Part shown: positions 17,319 to 26,714 of the stretch, piece by piece
Layout of the letters: every line of letters begins with the position of its first letter
Numbering within the stretch: position 1 is the stretch's first letter
NCBI GenBank assembly: GCA_029268065.1
Contig: JAJUHC010000014.1
Coordinates: forward strand, 1 to 64,000
Length of the DNA: 64,000 bases
From: Clostridiales bacterium
GTDB taxonomy: Bacteria; Bacillota; Clostridia; Oscillospirales; Oscillospiraceae
Reading direction: 5' to 3'
The notes under the pieces: generated by a model
The model's database searches: none
What the model was told of the DNA's origin: nothing
The model's input: only the letters and a program-made list of their open reading frames with translations
Program-made: the position numbers and the translations under genes

Positions 17319-18088
17319 AGGTTGTAATACTGGCGGGAGGATTCGGCACCCGCATATCGGAGGAGTCGCATCTCAGACCCAAGCCGATGATAGAAATCGG
17401 CGGAATGCCGATAATGTGGCACATAATGAAGATTTATTCCTCCTTCGGATACAACGACTTTATTATCTGCTGCGGATACAAGCAGCAGGTAATAAAGGAA
17501 TTCTTCAACGATTACTACCTGCACGGTTCAGACCTTACCTTTGATTTTTCAAAGGAAAACAGCATGAAGATACATACGAACTGCTCGGAGCCCTGGCGCG
17601 TTACGGTCGTGGACACGGGGCTTGATACTATGACGGGCGGAAGGGTAAAGCGCATACAGAAGTACGTCGGCGACGAGCCCTTTATGCTCACATACGGCGA
17701 CGGCGTGTCCGACGTGAACCTGAAGGAGCTTGAGAGCTTTCACCGCTCACACGGGAAAATCGGTACGCTTACCGCGATAAACGCCGGACAGCGCTTCGGA
17801 GTGCTCGGAATGGGCGATAGCGGCCTTGTGACGGCCTTCCGAGAGAAGCGGGATTCGGACGGGAGCCTGATAAACGGGGGCTTTATGATGTTCAACCCGG
17901 ACTTTTTCGACTATCTTGAGGATGATTCAACGGTTTTGGAGCAGGAACCCATGGAGAGGCTCGCAAGCGACGGGCAGCTCATGGCCTTCCGGCACGAAGG
18001 CTTCTGGCAGTGCATGGACACCCAGCGGGATAAGGAAAGGCTTGAGAGCCTTTGGGAATCGGGAAAAGCTCCCTGGAGGCTATGGTAA
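17315..18088 (+). CDS. rfbF: Glucose-1-phosphate cytidylyltransferase
   Basis: A 257-residue nucleotidyltransferase making CDP-glucose from CTP and glucose 1-phosphate, the first step to CDP-3,6-dideoxyhexoses. The N-terminal VVILAGGFGTRISEES and RPKPMIEIGGMPIMWHIMK are diagnostic of RfbF, as are TYGDGVSDVNL and EGFWQCMDTQRD. ATG 17315 overlaps the upstream stop (ATGA) after a GGGGGAC site. rfbG and rfbH follow in order. Confidence 0.95.
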   Translation: MKVVILAGGFGTRISEESHLRPKPMIEIGGMPIMWHIMKIYSSFGYNDFIICCGYKQQVIKEFFNDYYLHGSDLTFDFSKENSMKIHTNCSEPWRVTVVDTGLDTMTGGRVKRIQKYVGDEPFMLTYGDGVSDVNLKELESFHRSHGKIGTLTAINAGQRFGVLGMGDSGLVTAFREKRDSDGSLINGGFMMFNPDFFDYLEDDSTVLEQEPMERLASDGQLMAFRHEGFWQCMDTQRDKERLESLWESGKAPWRLW

Positions 18089-19170
18089 TGAGGGACTTTT
18101 ATTTTGGAAAAAGGGTTTTTGTCACCGGCCACACAGGCTTCAAGGGCTCATGGCTCTGCAGTCTTCTGAAAAGCAGGGGCGCGGAAGTGACGGGGTACGC
18201 GCTCAGGCCCCCGACGGCGCCATCCCTGTTTGAAACGGCGGGAATTGCAGACGGCATGACCTCCGTCACGGGCGACATAAGGGATATGGATGCGCTGAAG
18301 GCGGCCTTCGACGCGGCGCAGCCGGAAATCGTGTTCCATCTGGCCGCGCAGCCGATAGTGAGGGAAGGCTATAAGGAGCCGCGCCTAACATATGAAACGA
18401 ATGTAATGGGAACGGTCAACATACTTGAATGCACGAGGCTTTCGGGAAGCGTCAGGTCGTTTCTCAACGTCACCACCGACAAGGTGTATGAGAACAGGGA
18501 GTGGCACTGGGGATACAGGGAATGCGAGCCGCTGGACGGCTTCGATCCATATTCCAACAGCAAGTCCTGCTCCGAACTCGCGACTTCCTGCTACCTGCGC
18601 TCCTTCTTCGGCGACGGCGTCACGGCGGTATCCACAGCCCGGGCGGGGAACGTTATAGGCGGGGGGGACTTCGCGGAAGACCGCATAATCCCGGACTGCG
18701 TGAGGGCGGCGATGGCAAAGAAGAGCGTTATCGTGAGGAATCCGCGTTCCATAAGGCCCTACCAGCATGTGCTGGAGCCGGTTTTCGCGTACCTCATGAT
18801 AGCGGAAAAGCAATACTGCAATTTCGAGTACTCGGGCAGCTACAACGTCGGGCCGGAGGAGCGGGACTGCCTTCGGACCGGCGAGCTCGTTCGGCTTTTT
18901 TGCGAAAAATGGGGGGACGGTATGGACTGGAGAGAGCAGCCGGACGAAGGTCCGCACGAAGCCGGCTTTTTGAAGCTGGACTGCTCAAAGCTCCGGCAGA
19001 CATTCGGCTGGACTCCGCGCTGGAATATTGAAAAAGCGGTGGAAAAGACAGTCGAATGGACAAAATGCTGGCTTGGCGGCGGCGACGCCGCAAAATGCAT
19101 GGAAAGGCAGGCGCGTGAATACGCCGGCCTTGAAAAAAGCGAGGGAAGCCCCGTCAAGTATGCGGTTTGA
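18088..19170 (+). CDS. rfbG: CDP-glucose 4,6-dehydratase
   Basis: A 360-residue short-chain dehydrogenase/reductase that converts CDP-glucose to CDP-4-keto-6-deoxyglucose with bound NAD. The N-terminal VFVTGHTGFKGSWL is the RfbG form of the Rossmann motif. The catalytic Tyr-x3-Lys is in DPYSNSKSCSE, and the preceding NVTTDKVYEN is family-typical. ATG 18088 overlaps the rfbF stop (TAATG) with a GGAGG site 8 nt upstream. Confidence 0.95.
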   Translation: MRDFYFGKRVFVTGHTGFKGSWLCSLLKSRGAEVTGYALRPPTAPSLFETAGIADGMTSVTGDIRDMDALKAAFDAAQPEIVFHLAAQPIVREGYKEPRLTYETNVMGTVNILECTRLSGSVRSFLNVTTDKVYENREWHWGYRECEPLDGFDPYSNSKSCSELATSCYLRSFFGDGVTAVSTARAGNVIGGGDFAEDRIIPDCVRAAMAKKSVIVRNPRSIRPYQHVLEPVFAYLMIAEKQYCNFEYSGSYNVGPEERDCLRTGELVRLFCEKWGDGMDWREQPDEGPHEAGFLKLDCSKLRQTFGWTPRWNIEKAVEKTVEWTKCWLGGGDAAKCMERQAREYAGLEKSEGSPVKYAV

Positions 19171-19181
19171 GGAGGAAAAAC

Positions 19182-20519
19182 ATGTTTGAGGGCTTAAACG
19201 AAGGTCAGGCCAGGGATAAAATCCTCGAAATGGTTGACGAATACTGCCGAAGCTTCCACAGAAAAAGGCCTTATGCCGAAGGAGACAGGATTCCCTACGC
19301 CTCCCGGGTGTACGACAGCGAGGAAATGCGCTGCCTTGTCGACAGCGCGCTTGAGTTCTGGCTTACGTCGGGAAGATATTCCGAGCGGTTTGAGAAAGGG
19401 CTTTCGGGCTTCCTCGGGGTCCGTTACTGCAGTTTTGTAAATTCCGGCTCATCGGCAAACCTGCTCGCGTTCATGGCGCTTACCTCGCCGCTTCTGGGCG
19501 AGAGGGCGATCAGGCGCGGAGACGAGGTGATTACGGTTGCGGCGGGCTTCCCGACAACTGTAACCCCGATAATTCAGTACGGCGCAGTACCGGTATTTGT
19601 CGACGTCACGATACCACAGTACAATATTGACTGCTCCATGCTTGAGGAAGCGCTTTCGGAGAGGACAAAGGCGGTCATGATAGCTCATACGCTCGGGAAC
19701 CCTTTTGACATCCAATCGGTTAAAGAGTTCTGCGACAGGCACGGGCTATGGCTCGTCGAAGACAACTGCGACGCGCTCGGAGCCGAATATGCGTTTAACG
19801 GCGAAAGCGGCCTTTGCGGAAGCTTCGGGGACATCGGCACCTCGAGCTTCTACCCGCCCCATCACATGACCACGGGAGAAGGGGGAGCGGTTTACACAGG
19901 CAATCCGCTTCTTAACAGGATAATCCGGTCGCTGCGGGACTGGGGCAGGGATTGCGCCTGCCCGTCAGGACGCGACGACCTTTGCGGCCGCCGCTTCGGA
20001 GGAAAATACGGCGAGCTGCCGTTCGGGTACGACCATAAATATGTGTATTCGCATTTCGGCTACAACCTGAAGGCGACCGATATGCAGGCCGCGATTGGCT
20101 GCGCGCAGCTTAACAAGCTGCCGCGCTTCGTGGAGCAAAGAAGAAGGAATTTTGCTTACCTCCGCGAGGCTTTGAGCGGGGTGCAGGATAAACTGATCCT
20201 GCCGGAACCCTGTCCGAACTCAAAGCCCTCCTGGTTCGGATTCCTGATGACATGCCGGGAAGGCGCCTCGCGCGACAAGCTGGTGGCTTATCTCGAGTCG
20301 CGCGGGATACAGACGAGGATGCTGTTTGCCGGAAATCTTATCAGGCATCCGTGCTTCGACGAGATGCGAAAGGCCGGCAAAGGGTACAGAGCGGTCGGAG
20401 AGCTATCGGTCACGGACGAGATAATGTACAGAAGCTTTTGGGTAGGCGTGTATCCCGGCATGACAGACGATATGCTTGACAAAATTGCGTCATCAATCAA
20501 AAGCGCCCTGGCGCTTTAA
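19182..20519 (+). CDS. rfbH: CDP-4-keto-6-deoxy-D-glucose 3-dehydrase
   Basis: A 445-residue PMP-dependent [2Fe-2S] dehydrase (E1, also DdhC/AscC) that removes the C-3 hydroxyl. The PLP-lysine position is histidine in TSSFYPPHHMTTGEGGAV, the hallmark of this branch. The cluster cysteines lie in DWGRDCACPSGRDDLCG. It needs an NADH-dependent reductase partner (E3, DdhD/AscD), which is not in this window. ATG 19182 has a GAGGAGG site; the frame's earlier start is poorer. Confidence 0.95.
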   Translation: MFEGLNEGQARDKILEMVDEYCRSFHRKRPYAEGDRIPYASRVYDSEEMRCLVDSALEFWLTSGRYSERFEKGLSGFLGVRYCSFVNSGSSANLLAFMALTSPLLGERAIRRGDEVITVAAGFPTTVTPIIQYGAVPVFVDVTIPQYNIDCSMLEEALSERTKAVMIAHTLGNPFDIQSVKEFCDRHGLWLVEDNCDALGAEYAFNGESGLCGSFGDIGTSSFYPPHHMTTGEGGAVYTGNPLLNRIIRSLRDWGRDCACPSGRDDLCGRRFGGKYGELPFGYDHKYVYSHFGYNLKATDMQAAIGCAQLNKLPRFVEQRRRNFAYLREALSGVQDKLILPEPCPNSKPSWFGFLMTCREGASRDKLVAYLESRGIQTRMLFAGNLIRHPCFDEMRKAGKGYRAVGELSVTDEIMYRSFWVGVYPGMTDDMLDKIASSIKSALAL

Positions 20520-20532
20520 GGAGCGGGGGAAA

Positions 20533-21318
20533 TTGACAGCAAAGCTGAAACTAATCGTCAGCGACCTTGACGGCACTCTGCTCCCGAGCAGGGAGAAGCC
20601 GCCCGACGCGGATATTATTGATATGATCAGAGACGTCGATAAGGCGGGCGTTAAATTCGCCATCGCGAGCGGGAGGCAGTATCCGAACCTCTGCAGACTT
20701 TTTTACGAGGTCAGGGATCGCGTGATTTTCCTGCCGGAAAACGGAAGCTGGATATCCCTCGGGGACAAAACGCTCTATGAAGCCAGTATAGAAAGGCGCG
20801 ACGCTATGGAGCTCATCGGCGATATTCTCCGCGACGCTGGCTGCGAGGCTCTGGTTTCCTCGAAATACACATATTACATAAACCCGAGGACAGAACGCTT
20901 TTTTAAAAGGATGTTCGGCGAAATCAAGGCGACGCTCACAAAGGTAGACAGCTTCGACGACATACGGGAGCCAATACTCAAGGTGTCCGCGTATTACCGG
21001 GAGGGCGTGGGTGGCGGGGAATCGGAAGAGCTGAGGGAAAAATGGTCTCACAGGCTGAGCGCCGCGGTGTCCGGCGGGACGTGGATTGATTTTACCGTGG
21101 GCGACAAAGGGAAAGCGGTCGATTTTTTGATGCAGTATTTGGGCGTGAAGCCTGAGGAAACAGCGGTTTTCGGAGACGACAACAACGACATACCGATGTT
21201 AAAAGCGACTTCAAACAGCTGGTGCACGGAAGGCGCGGAGGAAACGGTTAAACGCAGCGCAAGCTTTGTCACCGGCAGCGTCGTATCGGAAATAAGAAAA
21301 CTGGTATCGGAGCAGTAA
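20533..21318 (+). CDS. HAD-IIB (Cof-like) phosphatase
   Basis: A 261-residue HAD phosphatase with motif I SDLDGTLLPS near the N-terminus and motif IV VFGDDNNDIPML near the C-terminus, the type IIB order with the cap between motifs II and III. TTG 20533 with a GAGCGGGGGA site is the best start; the frame upstream overlaps rfbH. Its place between rfbH and the TPP enzyme suggests it removes phosphate from a pathway intermediate or recycles sugar phosphates. Exact substrate unknown. Confidence 0.82.
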   Translation: MTAKLKLIVSDLDGTLLPSREKPPDADIIDMIRDVDKAGVKFAIASGRQYPNLCRLFYEVRDRVIFLPENGSWISLGDKTLYEASIERRDAMELIGDILRDAGCEALVSSKYTYYINPRTERFFKRMFGEIKATLTKVDSFDDIREPILKVSAYYREGVGGGESEELREKWSHRLSAAVSGGTWIDFTVGDKGKAVDFLMQYLGVKPEETAVFGDDNNDIPMLKATSNSWCTEGAEETVKRSASFVTGSVVSEIRKLVSEQ

Positions 21319-21319
21319 A

Positions 21320-23134
21320 ATGATAAGAGTATCGGATTACGTCATGGACTTCCTGAATGAACAGGGCGTCGGCACGGTATTTATGCTTTCCGGAGGCGGA
21401 ATAATGCATCTCGTCGATTCCCTGGGCAAAAGCGGCATGGGGTATGTGTGCTGCCACCACGAGCAGGCCTGCTCCATAGCGGCCCAGGCCTACGCAATGT
21501 ACAAAAATTCGCTGGGCGTATGTCTCGTAACGACAGGCCCTGGAGGCACAAACGCTCTCACGGGAGCCGCCGCCGCATATATGGATTCGACGCCGGTGCT
21601 CTTTATTTCGGGACAGGTGAAAAGGTCGGACTTCGCCTCTCTGCGCGGCGTGCGGCAGTACGGAGCGCAGGAAAACGACATCATATCGATGGTAAAGCCT
21701 ATAACAAAATACGCCGTCACCGTTACCGAGGCGCGGGAAATCAAATACCATCTGCAAAAGGCGGTGTATTCCGCGCTTGAAGGAAGACGTGGCCCGGTCT
21801 GGCTCGATATTCCGCTTGACGTACAGTCTGAGAATGTAGACGTGAAACGCCTGCGCGGATATGCCCCGAATGACGAAAAAGTCAGCGACGGGGCTGCACG
21901 CGCGGCGGAAGCAGGACGGTGGCGCGAGCTTGCCTGCCGGATGCTTAAGGAGAGCAGCCGGCCCCTCATAATCGCGGGACACGGCGTTATTTCCTCGGGC
22001 TCGGCCGAAAGGCTCCGCAAGCTGCAAAAAAAGCTCGGGCTGCCGATGATGAGCTCCTGGCGGGCTCTGGAAATCATGGACGGCGACGACCCGCTTTTTT
22101 TCGGGAGCCCGGGTCTCCAGGCGGCAAGGTATTCGAACATCATCACGCAGGGGGCGGACCTGCTTATAATTATCGGCACGAGGCTCGACAATATGATAAC
22201 GGCGTATAACGGCGGTAACTTCGGAATCCGTGCGAAAAAGCTCGTGGTCGACATAGACGAAAACGAGCTGAAGAAGCTTGAGCTGACATGCGCTGAAAAA
22301 ATATGCTGCGACGCGGGGGATTTCATCGAAGCCGTGCTGAACGCGGACCTTCCGCCTCGCGATTACAGCAAATGGCTTGATTTCTGCGCCAGAACGAAGG
22401 CCGGGTTTCCGCTTTTGTCGGAAAAGCAGGCAAAGGAGCTCGGGGGGGCGGACTTATACAAGGCGGCAGAGGCGATATCACGGTTTTGCGAGGCGGACGA
22501 CGCGCTTGTGTTTTCATCTACAAGCCGCTGCAATACGGCGGGGCATATCGCTTTCAGGAGGAAAAAGGGGCAGAAATCGGTTTCGTCCATGGGGCTCGGC
22601 TCTATGGGCTTCGCGCTGCCATCGGCCGTCGGGGCCTATTTCGCCTCGGGAGGAAAAAGAACGGTGGTCTTGGAGGGCGACGGGAGCTTACAGCTCAATA
22701 TTCAGGAGCTCCAGACCATAAGACATTACGGTGTCGACGCAAAAATGTTCATATTCAGCAACGGCGGCTACGCCGCGATAAAAACAATGCAGGACAGAAG
22801 CTTCAAAGGCCTGCATGTGGGCTGCACGAGCGAAAGCGGGGTTTCCCTGCCTTCTCTTGAAAAGATTGCCGAGACCTACGGAATGCCCTACCTCCGCGCC
22901 GATAAGAACGAAAGCCTGGACGCCGTGATCGGCGCGGCAATGCGTGAAAATGGGGCCGTAATCTGCGAGCTGGTTGGAGACATCGACTTCGACGAGATAC
23001 CGAAATGCATTTCATCGGTCGATGCGGAGGGCAAAATTACCTCTGCCGCCCTTGAAAATCCGTATCCTTTCCTGACGGCGCGGGAGCTTGAAGAAATCTA
23101 CTCCGAATTGCGGGGAGACGAGGAGGACCTATGA
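21320..23134 (+). CDS. TPP-dependent acetolactate-synthase-like enzyme (candidate YerE analogue)
   Basis: A 604-residue thiamine-diphosphate enzyme with the AHAS/IlvB layout: an N-terminal PYR domain with the catalytic Glu in HHEQACSIAAQAYA, a central FAD/Rossmann-like domain, and a C-terminal PP domain with the metal motif LEGDGSLQLNIQEL. In yersiniose A biosynthesis, YerE of this family adds an acetyl unit from pyruvate to the C-4 ketone of a CDP-3,6-dideoxy sugar. Its position right after rfbF-rfbG-rfbH makes such a branched-sugar role more likely than valine or isoleucine synthesis. No small regulatory subunit is present. Confidence 0.85.
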   Translation: MIRVSDYVMDFLNEQGVGTVFMLSGGGIMHLVDSLGKSGMGYVCCHHEQACSIAAQAYAMYKNSLGVCLVTTGPGGTNALTGAAAAYMDSTPVLFISGQVKRSDFASLRGVRQYGAQENDIISMVKPITKYAVTVTEAREIKYHLQKAVYSALEGRRGPVWLDIPLDVQSENVDVKRLRGYAPNDEKVSDGAARAAEAGRWRELACRMLKESSRPLIIAGHGVISSGSAERLRKLQKKLGLPMMSSWRALEIMDGDDPLFFGSPGLQAARYSNIITQGADLLIIIGTRLDNMITAYNGGNFGIRAKKLVVDIDENELKKLELTCAEKICCDAGDFIEAVLNADLPPRDYSKWLDFCARTKAGFPLLSEKQAKELGGADLYKAAEAISRFCEADDALVFSSTSRCNTAGHIAFRRKKGQKSVSSMGLGSMGFALPSAVGAYFASGGKRTVVLEGDGSLQLNIQELQTIRHYGVDAKMFIFSNGGYAAIKTMQDRSFKGLHVGCTSESGVSLPSLEKIAETYGMPYLRADKNESLDAVIGAAMRENGAVICELVGDIDFDEIPKCISSVDAEGKITSAALENPYPFLTARELEEIYSELRGDEEDL

Positions 23135-24654
23135 AAAATGTAAAACCGCTTTTCATATTCGAAATGGCGAACAACCATCAGGGCAGCGTTGAGCACGGGA
23201 AAACGATAATACGTTCCCTTAAGGAGGCCTGCGAGGGCTATGAGGGCAGATTCGACTTTGCGGTAAAGTTTCAGTTCCGCGACCTCGACACCTTCATACA
23301 TCCGGCCTTCAGGGAGAGGACGGATGTAAAGAACGTCAAACGCTTTCAGGATACCCGCCTGAGCCTGGAGCAGTACGCCTCGCTGCTTCTGGAGGTCAGG
23401 GCAAACGGCTTCGCGGCTGTTTGTACCCCGTTTGACGAGGTTTCCGTGCAGAATATCGAGGCTCTGGGCTTCGACTGCATAAAAATAGCGAGCTGCTCCT
23501 TCGGCGACTGGCCGCTGCTTGAAAAAATAGCGTCAGTGCGGAAACCGGTCATAGCCTCCGCAGCCGGAAGCGAAACAGAGCTCGTCGACCGTGTCGTCAG
23601 CTTCTTTGAGCACAGAAGAATAGATTTTTCGCTGATGCACTGCGTTGCGGAGTATCCAACGCCTCCCGAGAGGCTGGAGATGAACCAGATAGACTACTAC
23701 CGCTTGCGTTATCCCAGGCTGCGCATAGGCTTTTCAACACACGAGGAGCCGGAAAACACCGTGCCTGTAACGCTGGCCGTCGCCAAAGGCGCACGGATAT
23801 TTGAAAAGCACGTCGGCGTGCCCGGAGAGGGTATCGCCCTAAACGGATATTCGGCGACTCCAGCGCAGGTGAAAAGGTGGCTTGAAGCCGCGGCCCTGGC
23901 TTTCGACATGTGCGGCGTTTCCGGAACGCGCTGTCCTTCCTCCGAAAAGGAGCAGGCAGACCTTTCCGCGCTTCGCAGAGGAGCCTTTGTAAAGCGCGAG
24001 AGCGTGGCGGAGGGAAAAATATCCTCGGACGACGTTTTTTTTGCCTTCCCCTGCCGGGAAGGGCAGCTGCTCGCGTCTCACTTTTCAAAATATTCGGATA
24101 TCTTCCTCAAAAGCGGCGGCCTGAAAAAGGATGAGCCGATTATGCTGAAGGATGTCGAGATAAAGGATAACACCGCTCTCGTTTGGGAGTTTGCAAGCTC
24201 CGCCATCGGACTTTTAAAGCGGAGCGGAATTGTAGTCCCTGTCGACAGCTCATGCGAACTCTCGCACCACTTCGGACTCGAACGCTACAAGGACACGGGC
24301 TGCGCCCTTATCGACTGCGTAAACCGCGAATACTGCAAAAAAATCCTTGTTGTGCTGCCCGGGCAGATGAACCCCACACATTATCACGTACAGAAGGAGG
24401 AAACCTTCCTCGTCATCTCGGGCGACCTCATAGTCGGAAGCGACGGAGAGGAAAAGGTTTACGGTAGAGGAGATATGGTTGTGGTGGGCAGAGGGGTGAA
24501 GCACTATTTCAGGAGCGAAAGGGGCTGCGTGTTTGAGGAGATATCGACAACGCATAAGGGGCAGGATTCATTTTATGACGATGCGGACAGCTTCGTATCG
24601 CCGCGGAAAACGAAGGTTTACATAACAAAGGAAATGGTGGAGTCGTTCATATGA
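23131..24654 (+). CDS. NeuB-family synthase fused to a C-terminal cupin
   Basis: A 507-residue fusion. The N-terminal 270 or so residues form a NeuB/SpsE-type barrel that condenses phosphoenolpyruvate with a sugar: IFEMANNHQGSVEHG, FDFAVKFQFRDLDTFIHP and CVAEYPTPP are typical. A middle segment resembles the SAF antifreeze-like region. The last 130 residues are a cupin with the metal-binding MNPTHYHVQKEETFLVISG and VVVGRGVKHYF. No CMP-sugar synthetase is nearby, so the product may not be a classic sialic acid. It overlaps both neighbours by four bases and has a GAGGAGG site. Confidence 0.88.
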   Translation: MKNVKPLFIFEMANNHQGSVEHGKTIIRSLKEACEGYEGRFDFAVKFQFRDLDTFIHPAFRERTDVKNVKRFQDTRLSLEQYASLLLEVRANGFAAVCTPFDEVSVQNIEALGFDCIKIASCSFGDWPLLEKIASVRKPVIASAAGSETELVDRVVSFFEHRRIDFSLMHCVAEYPTPPERLEMNQIDYYRLRYPRLRIGFSTHEEPENTVPVTLAVAKGARIFEKHVGVPGEGIALNGYSATPAQVKRWLEAAALAFDMCGVSGTRCPSSEKEQADLSALRRGAFVKRESVAEGKISSDDVFFAFPCREGQLLASHFSKYSDIFLKSGGLKKDEPIMLKDVEIKDNTALVWEFASSAIGLLKRSGIVVPVDSSCELSHHFGLERYKDTGCALIDCVNREYCKKILVVLPGQMNPTHYHVQKEETFLVISGDLIVGSDGEEKVYGRGDMVVVGRGVKHYFRSERGCVFEEISTTHKGQDSFYDDADSFVSPRKTKVYITKEMVESFI

Positions 24655-25523
24655 AGCGCCTGCTCATCACGGGCGCCGGGGGCTTTATCGGGAGAAACCT
24701 CACTGAAGCCTTTAAGGGGAGGTACGAGCTGATAACCCCCTCCAGGGCGGAGCTTGACCTCGGGGATATCGGCGCCGTCAGGGAGTACCTGAAAAGCCGC
24801 AGGCCGGACGTTCTCATACACTGCGCGAGCAGCAGCGATACCAACCGCAGCCCCTCGCCGAAGGAAAACTTTCTGGCAGAGAACCTGAGGATGTTCTTCG
24901 CTCTCGAAACGCTGAAGGACTATTACGGAAAGATGATTTACTTCGGCTCCGGAGCGGAGTTCGGGGCGCTTCACTATGTCCCCAAAATGCGCGAGGAATA
25001 CTTCGGGCAGCATATACCCGAGGCTGAGGACGTTTACGGAATCGCGAAATACGCGATGGCGAAATACGCGGAAAAAGCCGGGAGCATAGTCAATCTTCGG
25101 CTTTTCGGGGTGTTCGGCAAATATGAAATGTGGAGCCGGAGGTTCATATCGAACACCATCTGCCGCGCCCTTAAGGGGCTGCCGATAGTGATAAGAAAAA
25201 ACCAGAGCTTCGACTACCTGTGGGTTGAAGACCTGCCGCCGATAGCGGAGCTTTTTTTTGAAAGAGAATCGGAGCACAATCAATACAATGTATGTACGGG
25301 CTCCTGCCTCAAGCTCTGCGAGCTGGCGCTTATGGTTTTAGATACGCTCGGCATAAAGAGGGATGTCGCGGTAATCGAGGAGAGCGATGACGAATATTCG
25401 GGCAGCAACGAGCGCCTCGTTTCGGAGTTCGGGGTTGCCTTCACCGATATGGAAACCGCAATAAAAAAGCTCTGCGTTTATTATGAAAAGCGCATAAACG
25501 AAATCGATGAGAAACTGCTTTGA
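24651..25523 (+). CDS. NAD-dependent epimerase/dehydratase (extended SDR)
   Basis: A 290-residue SDR. The Rossmann motif LLITGAGGFIGRNL is at the N-terminus and the catalytic Tyr-x3-Lys in VYGIAKYAMAKY. FGSGAEFG corresponds to the active-site Ser region. It overlaps the synthase stop. Candidate jobs are reduction of the two-carbon branch of a YerE-type product (as YerF does) or epimerisation of a nucleotide sugar. The sequence alone does not separate these. Confidence 0.82.
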   Translation: MKRLLITGAGGFIGRNLTEAFKGRYELITPSRAELDLGDIGAVREYLKSRRPDVLIHCASSSDTNRSPSPKENFLAENLRMFFALETLKDYYGKMIYFGSGAEFGALHYVPKMREEYFGQHIPEAEDVYGIAKYAMAKYAEKAGSIVNLRLFGVFGKYEMWSRRFISNTICRALKGLPIVIRKNQSFDYLWVEDLPPIAELFFERESEHNQYNVCTGSCLKLCELALMVLDTLGIKRDVAVIEESDDEYSGSNERLVSEFGVAFTDMETAIKKLCVYYEKRINEIDEKLL

Positions 25524-25543
25524 TTTCGCGTTTGGAGACGCAT

Positions 25544-26683
25544 ATGAAAAGGACAAAATGCATGGTCTGCGGAAACAATTTCTTTGCGGAGCCTCTGCTT
25601 ACGCTCGACAACCTTCCGGACTCGGCGCAGGGTATGCCCGACGCCGGCAATCTTGAGAGCGACAGGGGCTTTGGGCTTGAGCTCTGCCGCTGCTCCGGCT
25701 GCGGACTGGTACAGCTGAACTCTGAGCCGGTGAGCTATTACAGGGACGTTATTCGTTCCTGCGGCTTCAGCGAAACCGTAAGGAGATACAGACTGGAACA
25801 GTGCTCGAGGTTTGTCGACATGTTCGGGCTGAGGGGCGGAAGGATTATCGAGGCAGGCTGCGGCCAGGGAGAGTTTCTCGACCTCTTTCGCGACCTAGAC
25901 GTCGAGGCCTCCGGGCTTGAGCATAACGCCGTACTCGCGGAAAAGGCCAGGGAAAAAGGGCTTAGGGTATACGAGGGTTTTGCGGAGAGCGGAGAAACAA
26001 AAATAGAAGGCGCGCCCTACGACGCCTTCGTATCGTTCAACTTCCTGGAGCATCTGCCGGACCCGAACGCCTATCTGAGGTGCATATTCAACAATCTGAA
26101 GGACAGGGCCTACGGACTCGTCACGGTTCCGAGCCTGGAATACATTCTGGAGGAGGGCAGATGGTATGAGCTTATCCACGACCATCTCGCCTATTTCACG
26201 GAGGACACGATAAGGTTCTGTATGGAGCAAAACGGTTTCGTCGTGCTCGAATGCGGCCGATCAAACGGGGACTCGCTTCTGCTTGCGGTTCAAAAGAGGG
26301 AAAACGCCGTGCCGGACGGGATTTTGAAGGGCTTTTCGGCGCTTAAGGAGCAGCTTGAGGGCTACGTCTCTTACTACGCAGGGCGCGGCGGAAAGGTGGC
26401 TGTGTGGGGAGCGAGCCACCAATGTTTTACATTGCTCTCGGCGTCGGGCATAGCCGGAAAAATAGAGTATATAATCGATTCAGCCCCGTTCAAGCAGGGG
26501 CGCTACTCCCCCGCGACGCATGTGCCGATTGTTGCGCCGTCCAAGTTCCTCACGGAGCCGGTGGACGCGATAATAATAATCGCGCCGGCCTATACGAGGG
26601 AAATAGAAAAGGCCATCAGAACGGAATACGGCGAGGGACCGGACGTTTCGGCGGTTTTTATGAACAGGCTTGAAATTTTATAG
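25544..26683 (+). CDS. Sugar C-methyltransferase-like protein
   Basis: A 379-residue protein with the three-part layout of TylCIII-type sugar C-methyltransferases: an N-terminal zinc-binding part (CMVCGNNF and CRCSGCGLVQL), a central SAM domain with IIEAGCGQGEFLDLF, and a C-terminal Rossmann-like part (KVAVWGASHQCFTLL, IDSAPFKQGRYSP). This family methylates a keto-sugar carbon. ATG 25544 has a GGAG site; an in-frame ATG at 25520 overlaps the SDR gene. In this locus it would act on a CDP- or UDP-linked 4-keto sugar. Confidence 0.88.
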   Translation: MKRTKCMVCGNNFFAEPLLTLDNLPDSAQGMPDAGNLESDRGFGLELCRCSGCGLVQLNSEPVSYYRDVIRSCGFSETVRRYRLEQCSRFVDMFGLRGGRIIEAGCGQGEFLDLFRDLDVEASGLEHNAVLAEKAREKGLRVYEGFAESGETKIEGAPYDAFVSFNFLEHLPDPNAYLRCIFNNLKDRAYGLVTVPSLEYILEEGRWYELIHDHLAYFTEDTIRFCMEQNGFVVLECGRSNGDSLLLAVQKRENAVPDGILKGFSALKEQLEGYVSYYAGRGGKVAVWGASHQCFTLLSASGIAGKIEYIIDSAPFKQGRYSPATHVPIVAPSKFLTEPVDAIIIIAPAYTREIEKAIRTEYGEGPDVSAVFMNRLEIL

Positions 26684-26714
26684 GAGGCTCGAGCCTCGCC
26701 TGGGGGGAGGAAGC

